A stretch of 14,328 nt of DNA from JAPLGE01 sp964355545 (GCA_964355545.1 CAYHEK010000037.1:1-14328), one strand, 5' to 3'. Counted from the first letter of the stretch, positions 7,111 through 14,133 are shown. The notes: a model not told the origin generated them from the sequence alone. Program-made: numbers and translations.

Positions 7111-8039
7111 GTGTCCACCTCAGATCGGAAGGGAGGGTTCGCCCCCCGCCGCGTGCAGAGGATCGCGGCGACGGCCGCGGCGAAGGCGAGCCCTTCCTCG
7201 AGTTGCTCCTTCCCCAGCGCGGCGAGCCGTGGCCTGTCGAGTCGCTCTGTGTCCCGTAGCCACGCGAGCAGGCCGGACATGAACGCGTCCCCCGCCCCGA
7301 CGGTGTCGACCACTCGGACGCGCGGGACGTCGATCCTTGCCGTCGCATTTTGGGTGGCCCCCACGATCCAATCCGCCCCCGCGGTGAGAACCACGAGCTT
7401 GGGCCCACGCTTGAGCCAACGTTCTACGAGGTCTTGAGGGTCTCCGTGCGGGAGGACGAAGGCCGCGTCCACTCGGCTGAACTTGACGAGGTCGGAGAGC
7501 TCGACCCAGTGATCGAGCCGCTCAAAGTAGGCCGCGCGATCGCCGATCATGGAAGGACGGATGTTGGGGTCAAACGATAGGAGCCGCCGTCCCTTCTCTC
7601 GCTCCATGAGAGAGGTCAGGGTCGGGCCGATCGGGGACGAGGCCATCGAGTACGAGCCGACGTGGATGGCACGGAGGCTTGCCGGGAATGCCGCGGGGAG
7701 GTCGCTCGGACGGATCGCCAGATCGGCGGCGCCATTCCCGAAGAAAGCGTAGTCGGGCTCGCCTCGTTCGTCCTGCACGACGAAGGCAAGCGTGCTCGGT
7801 TCTTTCCCCTCTTGGACGTAGTGCAGGTCGACCCCGTTTGTCTCAAGGTACGAACGGAGCATCCGCCCGAAGAGGTCTTGCGAAAGTCGTCCCAGGAATC
7901 CGGCCGGCACGCCGAGACGCGCGAGTCCAACGGCGACGTTCGAGGGAGACCCACCGGGAAGCGGAAGGAAGCCCTTGTCCTCGCCACAGGGGATCTGGAC
8001 GAAGTCGACGAGCGCCTCTCCCGCGACGAGGATGTCCAT
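7089..8039 (-). CDS. PfkB-family fructokinase-like sugar kinase
   Basis: A 316-residue ribokinase-fold kinase resembling bacterial fructokinases. It has the N-terminal sugar-binding motif LPGGSPSNVAVGLARLG (27-43), FDPNIRPSM (156-164), typical of fructokinase and KDG-kinase-type members, and the C-terminal DTVGAGDAFMSG (245-256) with catalytic base D251. Expected reaction: ATP plus D-fructose (or another ketose) giving the phosphate ester. It directly follows the D-lyxose/D-mannose isomerase gene with a 5-nt gap and only a weak Shine-Dalgarno (AGAG), so translation probably depends on coupling. D-mannose to D-fructose by the isomerase and then to fructose 6-phosphate by this kinase is a coherent route. 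D-xylulose phosphorylation is the alternative. Confidence 0.88.
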   Translation of the reverse strand: MDILVAGEALVDFVQIPCGEDKGFLPLPGGSPSNVAVGLARLGVPAGFLGRLSQDLFGRMLRSYLETNGVDLHYVQEGKEPSTLAFVVQDERGEPDYAFFGNGAADLAIRPSDLPAAFPASLRAIHVGSYSMASSPIGPTLTSLMEREKGRRLLSFDPNIRPSMIGDRAAYFERLDHWVELSDLVKFSRVDAAFVLPHGDPQDLVERWLKRGPKLVVLTAGADWIVGATQNATARIDVPRVRVVDTVGAGDAFMSGLLAWLRDTERLDRPRLAALGKEQLEEGLAFAAAVAAILCTRRGANPPFRSEVDTWSDTRS

Positions 8040-8044
8040 GTTCT

Positions 8045-8761
8045 CTAGGGCGCGGCGGAGGCCCGGGGCTTCGACCGCGGCTGGGAGTGGGCCGCGTAGT
8101 CGGTCACGAGGAGGTGAAGCGGCGGCTCGTCTTCCTCGATCGCCGAGAAGCGGCCCATCGGGTCGTGAAATCGATTGTCGTGGCTGTCGTCGTTCACGGT
8201 CGAGACTTCTCCGGCGAGGACCGCTCCGTCCTCCGACCAGAACGCGTGGTAAAGCCCTGGAGTCAGGGTGATGCTCTCACCCGGCGCGAGCGACGCCGTC
8301 TGTCCCGCTGGAGCGCGGTGGCTGACCCCGTCGAGGCTGAAGGAGACGTCGTCTTGGCTTAGGTTTCCCTGTCTGTCCGCCTGGTAGAGCTCAAGGACCA
8401 GGCGTCCGCCTCCGCGGTTGATGATGTCCTCCGTCTTCGCCCAGTGGAAGTGCATGGGCGCCACCTGACCGGGCCGGATGATCATCACTTTCTCGGCGTA
8501 GAGCTTTCCCTTTCCGAGCCCAAGGTCGGCCGCGGACCCGTTGCGCAGGGTGAAGAGGAGAAGCCCCAGCTCGTCGAAGCGCCCCTGGCCGTAGTCAGTG
8601 ACGTCCCATCCGAGATGCCGGTCGACGATCTCCTGAGCCTCGAGCCCCCGCTTGGCCCAATCGGCGGGCGTCCAGAAGGCGAACGGCGGCAGGTAAAACT
8701 GGTGCGCCTGAAAGAAGGCGATGGCATCGCGAATGAGGGCGTTGACCTGGGAACGTTTCAT
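8045..8761 (-). CDS. D-lyxose ketol-isomerase (EC 5.3.1.15; also D-mannose/D-fructose)
   Basis: A 238-residue metal-dependent cupin isomerase of the D-lyxose isomerase (DUF1498) family, which converts D-lyxose to D-xylulose and D-mannose to D-fructose. The family hallmark PMHFHWAKTEDIINRGGG (102-119) supplies metal ligands H104, H106 and E111. The fourth is H172 in GLYHAFWSEDG. The N-terminal helix region and FTLRNG (70-75) also match. The length fits the family (about 225-240), with a slightly extended polar tail after residue 225. The ATG at 8761 is preceded by AAGGAG, and the only nearby alternatives would cut into the conserved N-terminus. It is the first catabolic gene after the transporter and is followed closely by a fructokinase-like kinase. 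This is the gene that best indicates the substrate of the whole locus. Confidence 0.92.
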   Translation of the reverse strand: MKRSQVNALIRDAIAFFQAHQFYLPPFAFWTPADWAKRGLEAQEIVDRHLGWDVTDYGQGRFDELGLLLFTLRNGSAADLGLGKGKLYAEKVMIIRPGQVAPMHFHWAKTEDIINRGGGRLVLELYQADRQGNLSQDDVSFSLDGVSHRAPAGQTASLAPGESITLTPGLYHAFWSEDGAVLAGEVSTVNDDSHDNRFHDPMGRFSAIEEDEPPLHLLVTDYAAHSQPRSKPRASAAP

Positions 8762-8913
8762 TCAAGGATCTCCTTGCGACGCGCGGCACCCGTCCGAGGT
8801 GGGGTTCCTCCTTTGCGGGGGAGTGGCTTACTCCACCTCACATTCCGGGATCTAGCGCTCCCGCAGAGACGTTCGCCTCCTTAAGCGTCTCTTTGCCCGA
8901 TCGAGACCGCAAG
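8762..8913 (-). other. 152-bp spacer between transport and catabolic genes, with inverted repeats
   Basis: No ORF of note. It holds AGAGACG (8865-8871) / CGTCTCT (8886-8892), a 7-bp stem just after the ATPase stop. It also holds GAGGTGG (8796-8802) / CCACCTC (8833-8839), and within that pair a smaller GGAGT/ACTCC hairpin (8820-8834) that uses two of the same bases and so competes with it. No -35/-10 pair and no T-run after any stem were found. It is probably a site of mRNA processing or differential expression rather than a full terminator. Confidence 0.45.
8764..8777 (-). promoter_or_regulatory. Shine-Dalgarno inside a small hairpin before the isomerase gene
   Basis: In the mRNA the site reads CAAGGAGATCCTTG. 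CAAGG and CCTTG can pair as a 5-bp stem with an AGAT loop, so the AAGGAG ribosome site lies half in the stem and half in the loop, 2 nt before AAUG. It could lower initiation unless opened. This is visible directly; function is inferred. Confidence 0.45.
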
Positions 8914-9729
8914 TTAGTTTGCACGGCTTGCTCCAACGGCATTCAGTTTTGGGCTCTCGCCGTTCGCGTTCGCGAGGTCTCCGGGAATCGAGCCGACGAT
9001 CAGGCCCACGACCTCGTCCATGGACGTTTCGGCTGTGATCCGTTCTGCAACCTTCTTCCCGCGCCGCATGATCACGAGACGCGTGGCGACGGAGAAGACG
9101 TCCAATAGTTGGTGGCTGATGATGATGATCCCGACGCCCTGCGAGCTCAGCGTCCTCACTAGACCCAAGACCTTCTTCTGCTCCGCAACACCGAGGGCGG
9201 CGGTCGGCTCGTCCATGATGATGAATTTGGCGTTCCAGTAGATGGCGCGCGAAATGGCGACCGCCTGCCGCTGGCCTCCCGATAGAGTACGGATCCGGTT
9301 GCGGAGCGACGGGACTTCGATGTCCAGTCGGTTGAGGACCTTCCTCGACTCGGCCAGCATGTGCCCGTGGTCGAGGACCTTGACCAGTCCCAGGAATCGC
9401 TTCAGCTTCTCGCGTCCGAGGAAGATGTTCGAATAGACGTCGAGGTTCTCCGCCAGGGCGAGGTCTTGGTAGATCGTCTCGAGGCCCATCCTCAAGGCCT
9501 GCATGGGGTTATCGATCTTCACTTCTTTTCCGCCGAAGAAGACCTTGCCCGCGTCGGCGCGGTAGACCCCGGAGACCATCTTGATCAAGGTCGACTTGCC
9601 CGCGCCGTTGTCGCCGAGGAGCCCGACCACCTCGCCTGGATACACCTTCATGTCGACGTTATCGACCGCGACGAGACCGCCGAAACGCTTGGTGATGTTG
9701 CGGACCTCGAGGATCGGTTCCGTGGACAC
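8914..9729 (-). CDS. Sugar ABC transporter ATP-binding protein, single-domain (FrcA-like)
   Basis: ATPase that would power the two permeases of this locus. 271 residues from a GTG at 9729. Walker A GDNGAGKST (39-47), Q-loop Q88 in YQDLALAENLDV, signature LSGGQ (149-153), Walker B IIMDEP with E174 and H-loop H206 are all present, so it is catalytically complete. Ribose/xylose/arabinose-type (CUT2) ATPases such as RbsA and XylG are two-domain proteins of about 500 residues. This one has a single domain, as in the FrcA fructose/mannose/ribose transporter type. I chose the GTG because AGGAGG lies 4 nt upstream (9734-9739), the domain starts right after it (ILEVRNITKRFGG), and its first base is the last base of the permease stop (TAGTG). 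The in-frame start 66 nt further upstream would only add residues encoded inside the permease gene. Confidence 0.93.
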   Translation of the reverse strand: MSTEPILEVRNITKRFGGLVAVDNVDMKVYPGEVVGLLGDNGAGKSTLIKMVSGVYRADAGKVFFGGKEVKIDNPMQALRMGLETIYQDLALAENLDVYSNIFLGREKLKRFLGLVKVLDHGHMLAESRKVLNRLDIEVPSLRNRIRTLSGGQRQAVAISRAIYWNAKFIIMDEPTAALGVAEQKKVLGLVRTLSSQGVGIIIISHQLLDVFSVATRLVIMRRGKKVAERITAETSMDEVVGLIVGSIPGDLANANGESPKLNAVGASRAN

Positions 9730-10796
9730 TAGTCCTCCTTGTGGACGAGTTCGGGAGAGAACTGATCGACCAGCACAGCGACGATGAGTATACATCCCAC
9801 CGCAATGTACGAGTAGTACGTGGGAAGAGCTAGATTGGCGAGCCCCAGCACCAGGGTCGTGAGAACCATCGCCCCGACAAACGTTCCGGAGACCGACCCC
9901 TTCCCTCCGTACAGGCTCGCCCCACCGATCACCACGGCGACCACGGCGTCAAGGACCTGCGCGCTCCCGGCGGGGGCGCGCCCAGTGATGTAGCGAAGGA
10001 CGTAGCAGACGCCGGCAAGCGACGCGAAAAACGAGGAGATCATGTAGACCTTGACCAAGTGTCGCTTGACGTCGATCCCTGCCCTCTCTGCTGCGTCGAT
10101 ATTTCCCCCGATCGCGTAGGTATGTCGCCCGAACCGCGTCTTGGCAAGGATGAACCCAAAGACCAAGGCGAAGACGAGAGTCAGCGCGGAGAGGTTTGGA
10201 ATGATCGAGATGAGATGCTGAAAGTCTACAGAGCTGAGGCCCGTCGGCTCAACGAAAACGCGGAACATCTTTCCCGGAAGCCAGAAGAAGAGGAAGCCGT
10301 GGCCGATCGGGCCCACGGCTGAGGGCAGATCGTGGATGGGGACGTTGTTGCAGATGATCTCGGCGCACCCGTACGCGATCCCGTACATCCCAAACGTGGC
10401 GATGAATGGCGGCACCTTCAGGTGGGCGACAAGGAGCCCGTTGATGAAGCCCGGGAGGAGCCCGACCAGCAGGGCGGCCGCGATTCCGGCCGCGATCGCC
10501 ATGGCCTGCGTCGTGCCGGCCGCCTGCAGCGTGACCATGATCTTGGCGCAGACGACCCCGGTGAACCCGACCATGAATCCGACGGACAGATCGATCCCGC
10601 CAGTGATGATGACGAACGTCTCTCCCACGGCGAGGAGGAGGACGATGGTCGACGAGACCAGGATGTTCTGCAGGGTGTCGAGACTGAAGAAGTTCGTCCC
10701 CAGGAGGGAGAAGGCGAGGACCTCGAACCCGAGGAAGATCAGCACCCAGCGCCGCATGACCCGGATGAAGACGCTTCGGAACCTGGGGTTCATCAT
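9729..10796 (-). CDS. Sugar ABC transporter permease (BPD_transp_2 / RbsC-like), second subunit
   Basis: A 355-residue inner-membrane permease with about 8-10 hydrophobic segments. The family motif GGIDLSVG is at 66-73, the cytoplasmic coupling segment is AKTRFGRHTYAIGGN (218-232), and GGASLYGGKGS is at 291-301. A hydrophilic outside loop of about 50 residues (150-200) is larger than in RbsC. The ATG directly abuts the previous permease stop (TAGATG, no spacer) and the stop overlaps the ATPase GTG by one base, so the three are strictly coupled. It shares many motifs with the neighbouring permease, indicating an old duplication and a heterodimeric channel. Confidence 0.92.
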   Translation of the reverse strand: MMNPRFRSVFIRVMRRWVLIFLGFEVLAFSLLGTNFFSLDTLQNILVSSTIVLLLAVGETFVIITGGIDLSVGFMVGFTGVVCAKIMVTLQAAGTTQAMAIAAGIAAALLVGLLPGFINGLLVAHLKVPPFIATFGMYGIAYGCAEIICNNVPIHDLPSAVGPIGHGFLFFWLPGKMFRVFVEPTGLSSVDFQHLISIIPNLSALTLVFALVFGFILAKTRFGRHTYAIGGNIDAAERAGIDVKRHLVKVYMISSFFASLAGVCYVLRYITGRAPAGSAQVLDAVVAVVIGGASLYGGKGSVSGTFVGAMVLTTLVLGLANLALPTYYSYIAVGCILIVAVLVDQFSPELVHKED

Positions 10797-11870
10797 CTAG
10801 TCCGCGTAGAGCAGCTCAGGGAACGAGCGGTCGATGAGCACCGCGCCAATCAGGATGATGCCGATCGCGATGAACCGATAGAAGATCTGCAGACCCAGCA
10901 TCATCAAGCCGTTGTTCAACGTTCCGATCAGGAGCACCCCGATCACCGTGCCCCAGATGCTCCCTCTCCCGCCGGTCAGGCTCGCGCCGCCGATGACGAC
11001 GGCCGCGATGGACAGAAGCTCGTAGTTTGAGGTAAACTGGGTGAGGATGCCGGTGTTGAGGAGGAAGACGAGCATTACGCCGGCGCACCCGGCGCAGAAC
11101 GAGGAGAGGATGTAGACCTTGAGCAGGTGGCGGTTCACATCGATCCCGGCACGGACCGCGGCGTCCATCTTCCCGCCGATGGCGTAGGTGTGCCGCCCGA
11201 AACGAGTCTTCGCGAGCACGAAGGCGAGCACGACGAGGACGATCGTCACGACGACAACGGGAATCGGAATGATCCTCGCGAGCCCCAGGATGTCCTCGCG
11301 CGTCGCAAGCTGTGGCGGGCTGAGTGTGAGGCCGGTCTTGGGCGAGTGGTAGGCGATGAAGGCCGTGCCGATCTTGCGTACCGCTGAGGGAAGGAACGCA
11401 ATCGGCAACCCGTCAGACAGGAGCCACGCGAGGCCATTAGCGATCCCCCACATCCCCAGAGTGGCGATGAACGGCGGGACGCGGAATCGCGTGATGAGGA
11501 GTCCGTTGATCGCTCCGGGAATCAGGCTCAAGATCAGGCCCGCGATCACCCCGGCTGAGATGCTCGCGAGCGCGCTGGCGCCGGCTGCGGTCAAGTCCCG
11601 CATGACGATCGCGCTCGTGACGCACACGAGCCCCATCACGAAGCCAATCGATAGGTCAATTCCTCCACTCACGACGACGAACGTCTCGCCGGCGGCGAGG
11701 AAGAAGAGCGTCACCGAGGCGAGCAAGATGTTCGAGTAGTTGGCGAGGCTTAGGAAGTCCCTCCCGGCTAGGCTGAAGACGAGAAGCATCAGGAATAGAA
11801 CGAGCAGGGCCCAGTTCCTGCCAACCTGGACGAGCACCTGGCGGCTCCTTCGTTCTGTTGCCGACGGCAT
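10797..11870 (-). CDS. Sugar ABC transporter permease (BPD_transp_2 / RbsC-like), first subunit
   Basis: A 357-residue membrane permease, paralogous to the next gene. GGIDLSIG is at 69-76, AKTRFGRHTYAIGGK at 220-234, GGASLTGGRGS at 294-304. An outside loop (about 153-200) again enlarges the protein relative to RbsC. I prefer the ATG at 11870 because AGAAGG (11879-11884) lies 8 nt upstream. The in-frame GTG at 11879 overlaps that ribosome site and would add three residues. It lies 105 nt after the binding-protein gene with a strong stem-loop between them, so expression is probably lower than that of the binding protein. Confidence 0.91.
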   Translation of the reverse strand: MPSATERRSRQVLVQVGRNWALLVLFLMLLVFSLAGRDFLSLANYSNILLASVTLFFLAAGETFVVVSGGIDLSIGFVMGLVCVTSAIVMRDLTAAGASALASISAGVIAGLILSLIPGAINGLLITRFRVPPFIATLGMWGIANGLAWLLSDGLPIAFLPSAVRKIGTAFIAYHSPKTGLTLSPPQLATREDILGLARIIPIPVVVVTIVLVVLAFVLAKTRFGRHTYAIGGKMDAAVRAGIDVNRHLLKVYILSSFCAGCAGVMLVFLLNTGILTQFTSNYELLSIAAVVIGGASLTGGRGSIWGTVIGVLLIGTLNNGLMMLGLQIFYRFIAIGIILIGAVLIDRSFPELLYAD

Positions 11871-11920
11871 GGCACCCACCTTCTACGCCCGAGGCTGCTT
11901 TGCTGTCAAGTGCTAGAGAT

Positions 11921-11962
11921 GGGGTGACGGGGAGTAGCTGTGGGAACGCTCCCCGTCACCCC
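11921..11962 (-). repeat. Perfect 14-bp intercistronic stem-loop between binding protein and permeases
   Basis: GGGGTGACGGGGAG (11921-11934) and CTCCCCGTCACCCC (11949-11962) are exact inverse complements with a 14-nt loop. In the mRNA the structure begins 13 nt after the binding-protein stop. No T-run follows on the minus strand, so it is not a classical rho-independent terminator. It fits the 3' stabiliser / partial-attenuator hairpins known after malE-like genes, which let the binding protein accumulate above the membrane subunits. Confidence 0.75.
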
Positions 11963-11975
11963 GCTTAGCCACGGA

Positions 11976-12962
11976 CTACTTACTGTAGATGTACTGCTGC
12001 GCGTCGGGGCTGTTCACGTTATCCCTCGTGAACACGAAGAAACCCGGCACGATCTTCTTCGGGACCGAGAGAGTCTTCCCGGAGGCGAGGTACCGATATC
12101 CCCAGTCCACGCACAGCGAGCCCATCTCCGCGGGCTTCTGAGCGAGGATGAAGTCAACCTCTCCCAGCTTCAGGGCCTCGATCAGCGTCGCGGTGGCGTC
12201 CCAGGTCCCGACCTTCACCACGCCGCTCAAGCCGGCCGCGGCGACCGCGGCGTGGGCGCCCTGAGCGCTGAAGACGTTGACGCCGAAGACCCCGGCGAGA
12301 TCAGGATTCTTCTGCAGCGCGGCGGCGACCTGCGCCTGGGCCGTCTCCTGGACGTCGAGGCAGTACTCAACGCCGACGAGCTCCATCTGCGGGAAGCCCA
12401 GGAGCCCCTGGCGGAACCCGCGCTCGCGGTCCATCACGCTCGACGTGTCGGGGTTCGTGTTCTCGAGGAAGACCTTCCCCTTGCCGCCCAAGAGGACCGC
12501 CAGCTGCGCGGCCACGACCTCTCCGCCCAGCTTGTTGTCCGTTCCGATGTAGGAGAGCGGGAAGCTGTAGTCAGACGTCTTGGTGTAGTCCCCGTCGCCG
12601 AGGTACGTGTCCACGGTGATGATGGGGATTCCCTTGTCGAAGTACTTCTTGAGGACGGGGATGAGGGCCTGCGTTGACGTCGGCGCCGTGAACAAAAGGT
12701 CGATGTCTCCCCTCGCCATCAACGCGTCCAGGAACGGGACTTGGGCATCCGGGCCCCACGTGGCGGGATACTGCCCGACGATCAGCTCGACCTTGTCGGC
12801 TCCGAGCTTCGCCGCCATCGCCTTCGCGCCCTTCTCCATCGTAAAGTAGAAGGGGTCTGCAATTCCCGGCATGAACGCGATCTTGTACGTCTTCGCGGCG
12901 AGCCCAAAGCCGGCCGCCAGGACCAGCACTGCACACATGACCAGAATCATCCATCGTTTCAT
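11976..12962 (-). CDS. Periplasmic sugar-binding protein (Peripla_BP_4, RbsB-like)
   Basis: A 328-residue type I periplasmic binding protein feeding the ABC transporter encoded downstream. The signal peptide has a KR start, a hydrophobic core (about 5-20) and likely cleavage after GLAA (about 23). No lipobox Cys is present at the cleavage site, so a soluble periplasmic protein is expected. The mature part begins KTYKIAFMPGIADPFYF, the usual first strand and ligand loop. D118 (TVDTY), N168 (ENTNPD), R181 (DRERGFRQG) and D255 (GTWDAT) lie where this family contacts sugars. The ATG at 12962 overlaps the lacI-type stop (ATGA) and AGGAGG lies 8 nt upstream (12971-12976), inside the repressor gene. 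Ligand unknown; context suggests D-lyxose, D-mannose or a related sugar. Confidence 0.92.
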   Translation of the reverse strand: MKRWMILVMCAVLVLAAGFGLAAKTYKIAFMPGIADPFYFTMEKGAKAMAAKLGADKVELIVGQYPATWGPDAQVPFLDALMARGDIDLLFTAPTSTQALIPVLKKYFDKGIPIITVDTYLGDGDYTKTSDYSFPLSYIGTDNKLGGEVVAAQLAVLLGGKGKVFLENTNPDTSSVMDRERGFRQGLLGFPQMELVGVEYCLDVQETAQAQVAAALQKNPDLAGVFGVNVFSAQGAHAAVAAAGLSGVVKVGTWDATATLIEALKLGEVDFILAQKPAEMGSLCVDWGYRYLASGKTLSVPKKIVPGFFVFTRDNVNSPDAQQYIYSK

Positions 12963-14065
12963 CGGGATGGCCTCCTTGTGCCCGATTTGGTGCTTGTTGA
13001 TTGCTTGTTCTTTCCTGCCGAGCTTTTCCCTCTGCGCACCTCCTTTTCCAGCTGCGACTCAGTCGGTCTGGCCGTAGACTCTCGAGTGATGAGGAAAGTC
13101 TGCAGCGTGATCGCCCGAGTCTTGTGCGTCTCCTTCCCGCGGCCGATCGCTTCAAACAAGAGATCGCCTGCGGAGTAGCCCATCTCGTATGATTGCTGCG
13201 CCACGACGGTGAGGCTTGGGGTGAACGCCGATGCCCACTCGGAGTCGTCGAAGCCGACGAGGGAGACATCCTCAGGGCACCGGATCCCCAACTTCTTGAA
13301 GCACTGCAGTGCCCCGAGGGTCATCATGTTGTTCGTGCTGAAGATCGCGGTGATGTCGCGCTGCTCGAGGAGGGACTCCGTCGACGAAGCGCCCTCCTTG
13401 ATCTGTGAACACCCCTGAGCGATGAGGCTCTCGTCCACCGGGAGCCCGTGCTCCACAAGCGCTCGCTTATAGCCTGCCATGCGATCTTCAATTGAGCTAA
13501 CGCCGGGGATGCCCACGAGCAATCCAATCCGCCGATGGCCGAGTGCGATCAGGTGCTCCGTCGCTTCGTGCGCCCCTCCCTCGTTGTCCGAGAAAACCTC
13601 GTCGACCTTCATCCCGTCGATGTATCGATCGACGACCACGAGCGGCGCTCCGTGGTCGACGAGCGGCTTGAGCGTCTCCCCGCCGCGGAAGGTCGGAGCG
13701 ACGATGAATCCGTCCACCTTGCGCTTCAGAAGCGACGCGACGTAGAACGTTTCAAGGTCTGGGTCTTCGTCGGTGTTGCACGTGATGAGTCCGTATTCAC
13801 GGCGCCTTGCTTGTTCCTCCACGCCGCGGGCTACTTGCACAAAGAACGGGTTGCTGTGGTCGGGGAGAATCAGTGCGATGGTGTAGCTCTTGCCCTTCCG
13901 AAGGGCGCGCCCGAGAGGGTTGGGGTGATAGCCGAGTTCCTTGATCGCTTGGGTGACCTTCTCGGCCAAATCGCCGCTCACGAATCGGCTGCCGTTCACG
14001 ACATTGGAGACCGTGGCGATCGATACCCCAGCTCGTTCGGCCACATCTTTGATTGTGACGCTCAT
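12959..14065 (-). CDS. LacI-family transcriptional repressor with basic C-terminal tail
   Basis: A 368-residue sugar-responsive repressor. The helix-turn-helix is TIKDVAERAGVSIATVSNVV (4-23). The hinge helix NPLGRALRKG (49-58) carries the Leu that normally inserts at a central CG step. The effector-binding core runs from about 61 to 330 (IALILPDHSNPFF, VVVDRYI, LGHRRIGLL, GFDDSEWAS). After LITRES, where most members end, comes a 38-residue tail rich in K, R, S and T (encoded by 12962-13075), which is unusual. I chose ATG 14065 because the family starts at this point and GAGGT is just upstream; a TTG at 14086 would lie inside the operator. It is the first gene of the sugar locus and shares an ATGA overlap with the binding-protein gene, so it is likely autoregulated. 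The inducer is probably the imported sugar or a product. Confidence 0.93.
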   Translation of the reverse strand: MSVTIKDVAERAGVSIATVSNVVNGSRFVSGDLAEKVTQAIKELGYHPNPLGRALRKGKSYTIALILPDHSNPFFVQVARGVEEQARRREYGLITCNTDEDPDLETFYVASLLKRKVDGFIVAPTFRGGETLKPLVDHGAPLVVVDRYIDGMKVDEVFSDNEGGAHEATEHLIALGHRRIGLLVGIPGVSSIEDRMAGYKRALVEHGLPVDESLIAQGCSQIKEGASSTESLLEQRDITAIFSTNNMMTLGALQCFKKLGIRCPEDVSLVGFDDSEWASAFTPSLTVVAQQSYEMGYSAGDLLFEAIGRGKETHKTRAITLQTFLITRESTARPTESQLEKEVRRGKSSAGKNKQSTSTKSGTRRPSR

Positions 14066-14085
14066 CCGACCTCGCGTGGGCGACA

Positions 14086-14108
14086 AAACGTTTAGTTAAA
14101 CGTTTAGT
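14086..14108 (-). promoter_or_regulatory. Tandem CG-centred palindromes, probable LacI-family operators
   Basis: AAACGTTT (14086-14093) and TAAACGTTTA (14097-14106) are CG-centred palindromes whose centres are 12 bp apart. They are also an 11-bp direct repeat (AAACGTTTAGT at 14086 and 14098), and together form one larger mirror, AAACGTTTA-GT-TAAACGTTT. LacI-family repressors typically bind such sites. The right-hand palindrome touches the -10 box and the start site; the left-hand one lies just downstream. The adjacent repressor is the natural candidate to bind. Confidence 0.75.
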
Positions 14109-14133
14109 ATACACGGATTTGCTCCGTTGTCAA
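14106..14133 (-). promoter_or_regulatory. Sigma-70-type promoter of the lacI-family gene and sugar operon
   Basis: On the minus strand the -35 is a perfect TTGACA (14133-14128) and the -10 is TATACT (14111-14106) with a 16-bp spacer. Transcription should start near 14099, giving a leader of about 35 nt before the ATG at 14065. It is the best promoter match I found in the window. Confidence 0.78.

Noticed and set aside
8752..8758. AACGTTT at the isomerase start as a repressor operator (also at 13746 and 6166)
   Set aside because: Only half-palindromes, explained by coding sequence (for example Met-Lys-Arg codons); no promoter is nearby.
9730..9795. Upstream in-frame ATG extending the ABC ATPase by 22 residues
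   Set aside because: The added residues are encoded inside the permease gene and do not resemble the family; the GTG at 9729 has AGGAGG and the domain starts right there.
10332..11030. Long plus-strand ORF opposite the permeases
   Set aside because: Highly charged, Asp/Glu/Arg-rich antisense of hydrophobic permease codons; no recognisable domain.
11921..11962. Rho-independent terminator after the binding-protein gene
   Set aside because: The stem is strong, but no T-run follows on the minus strand; listed as an intercistronic stem-loop instead.
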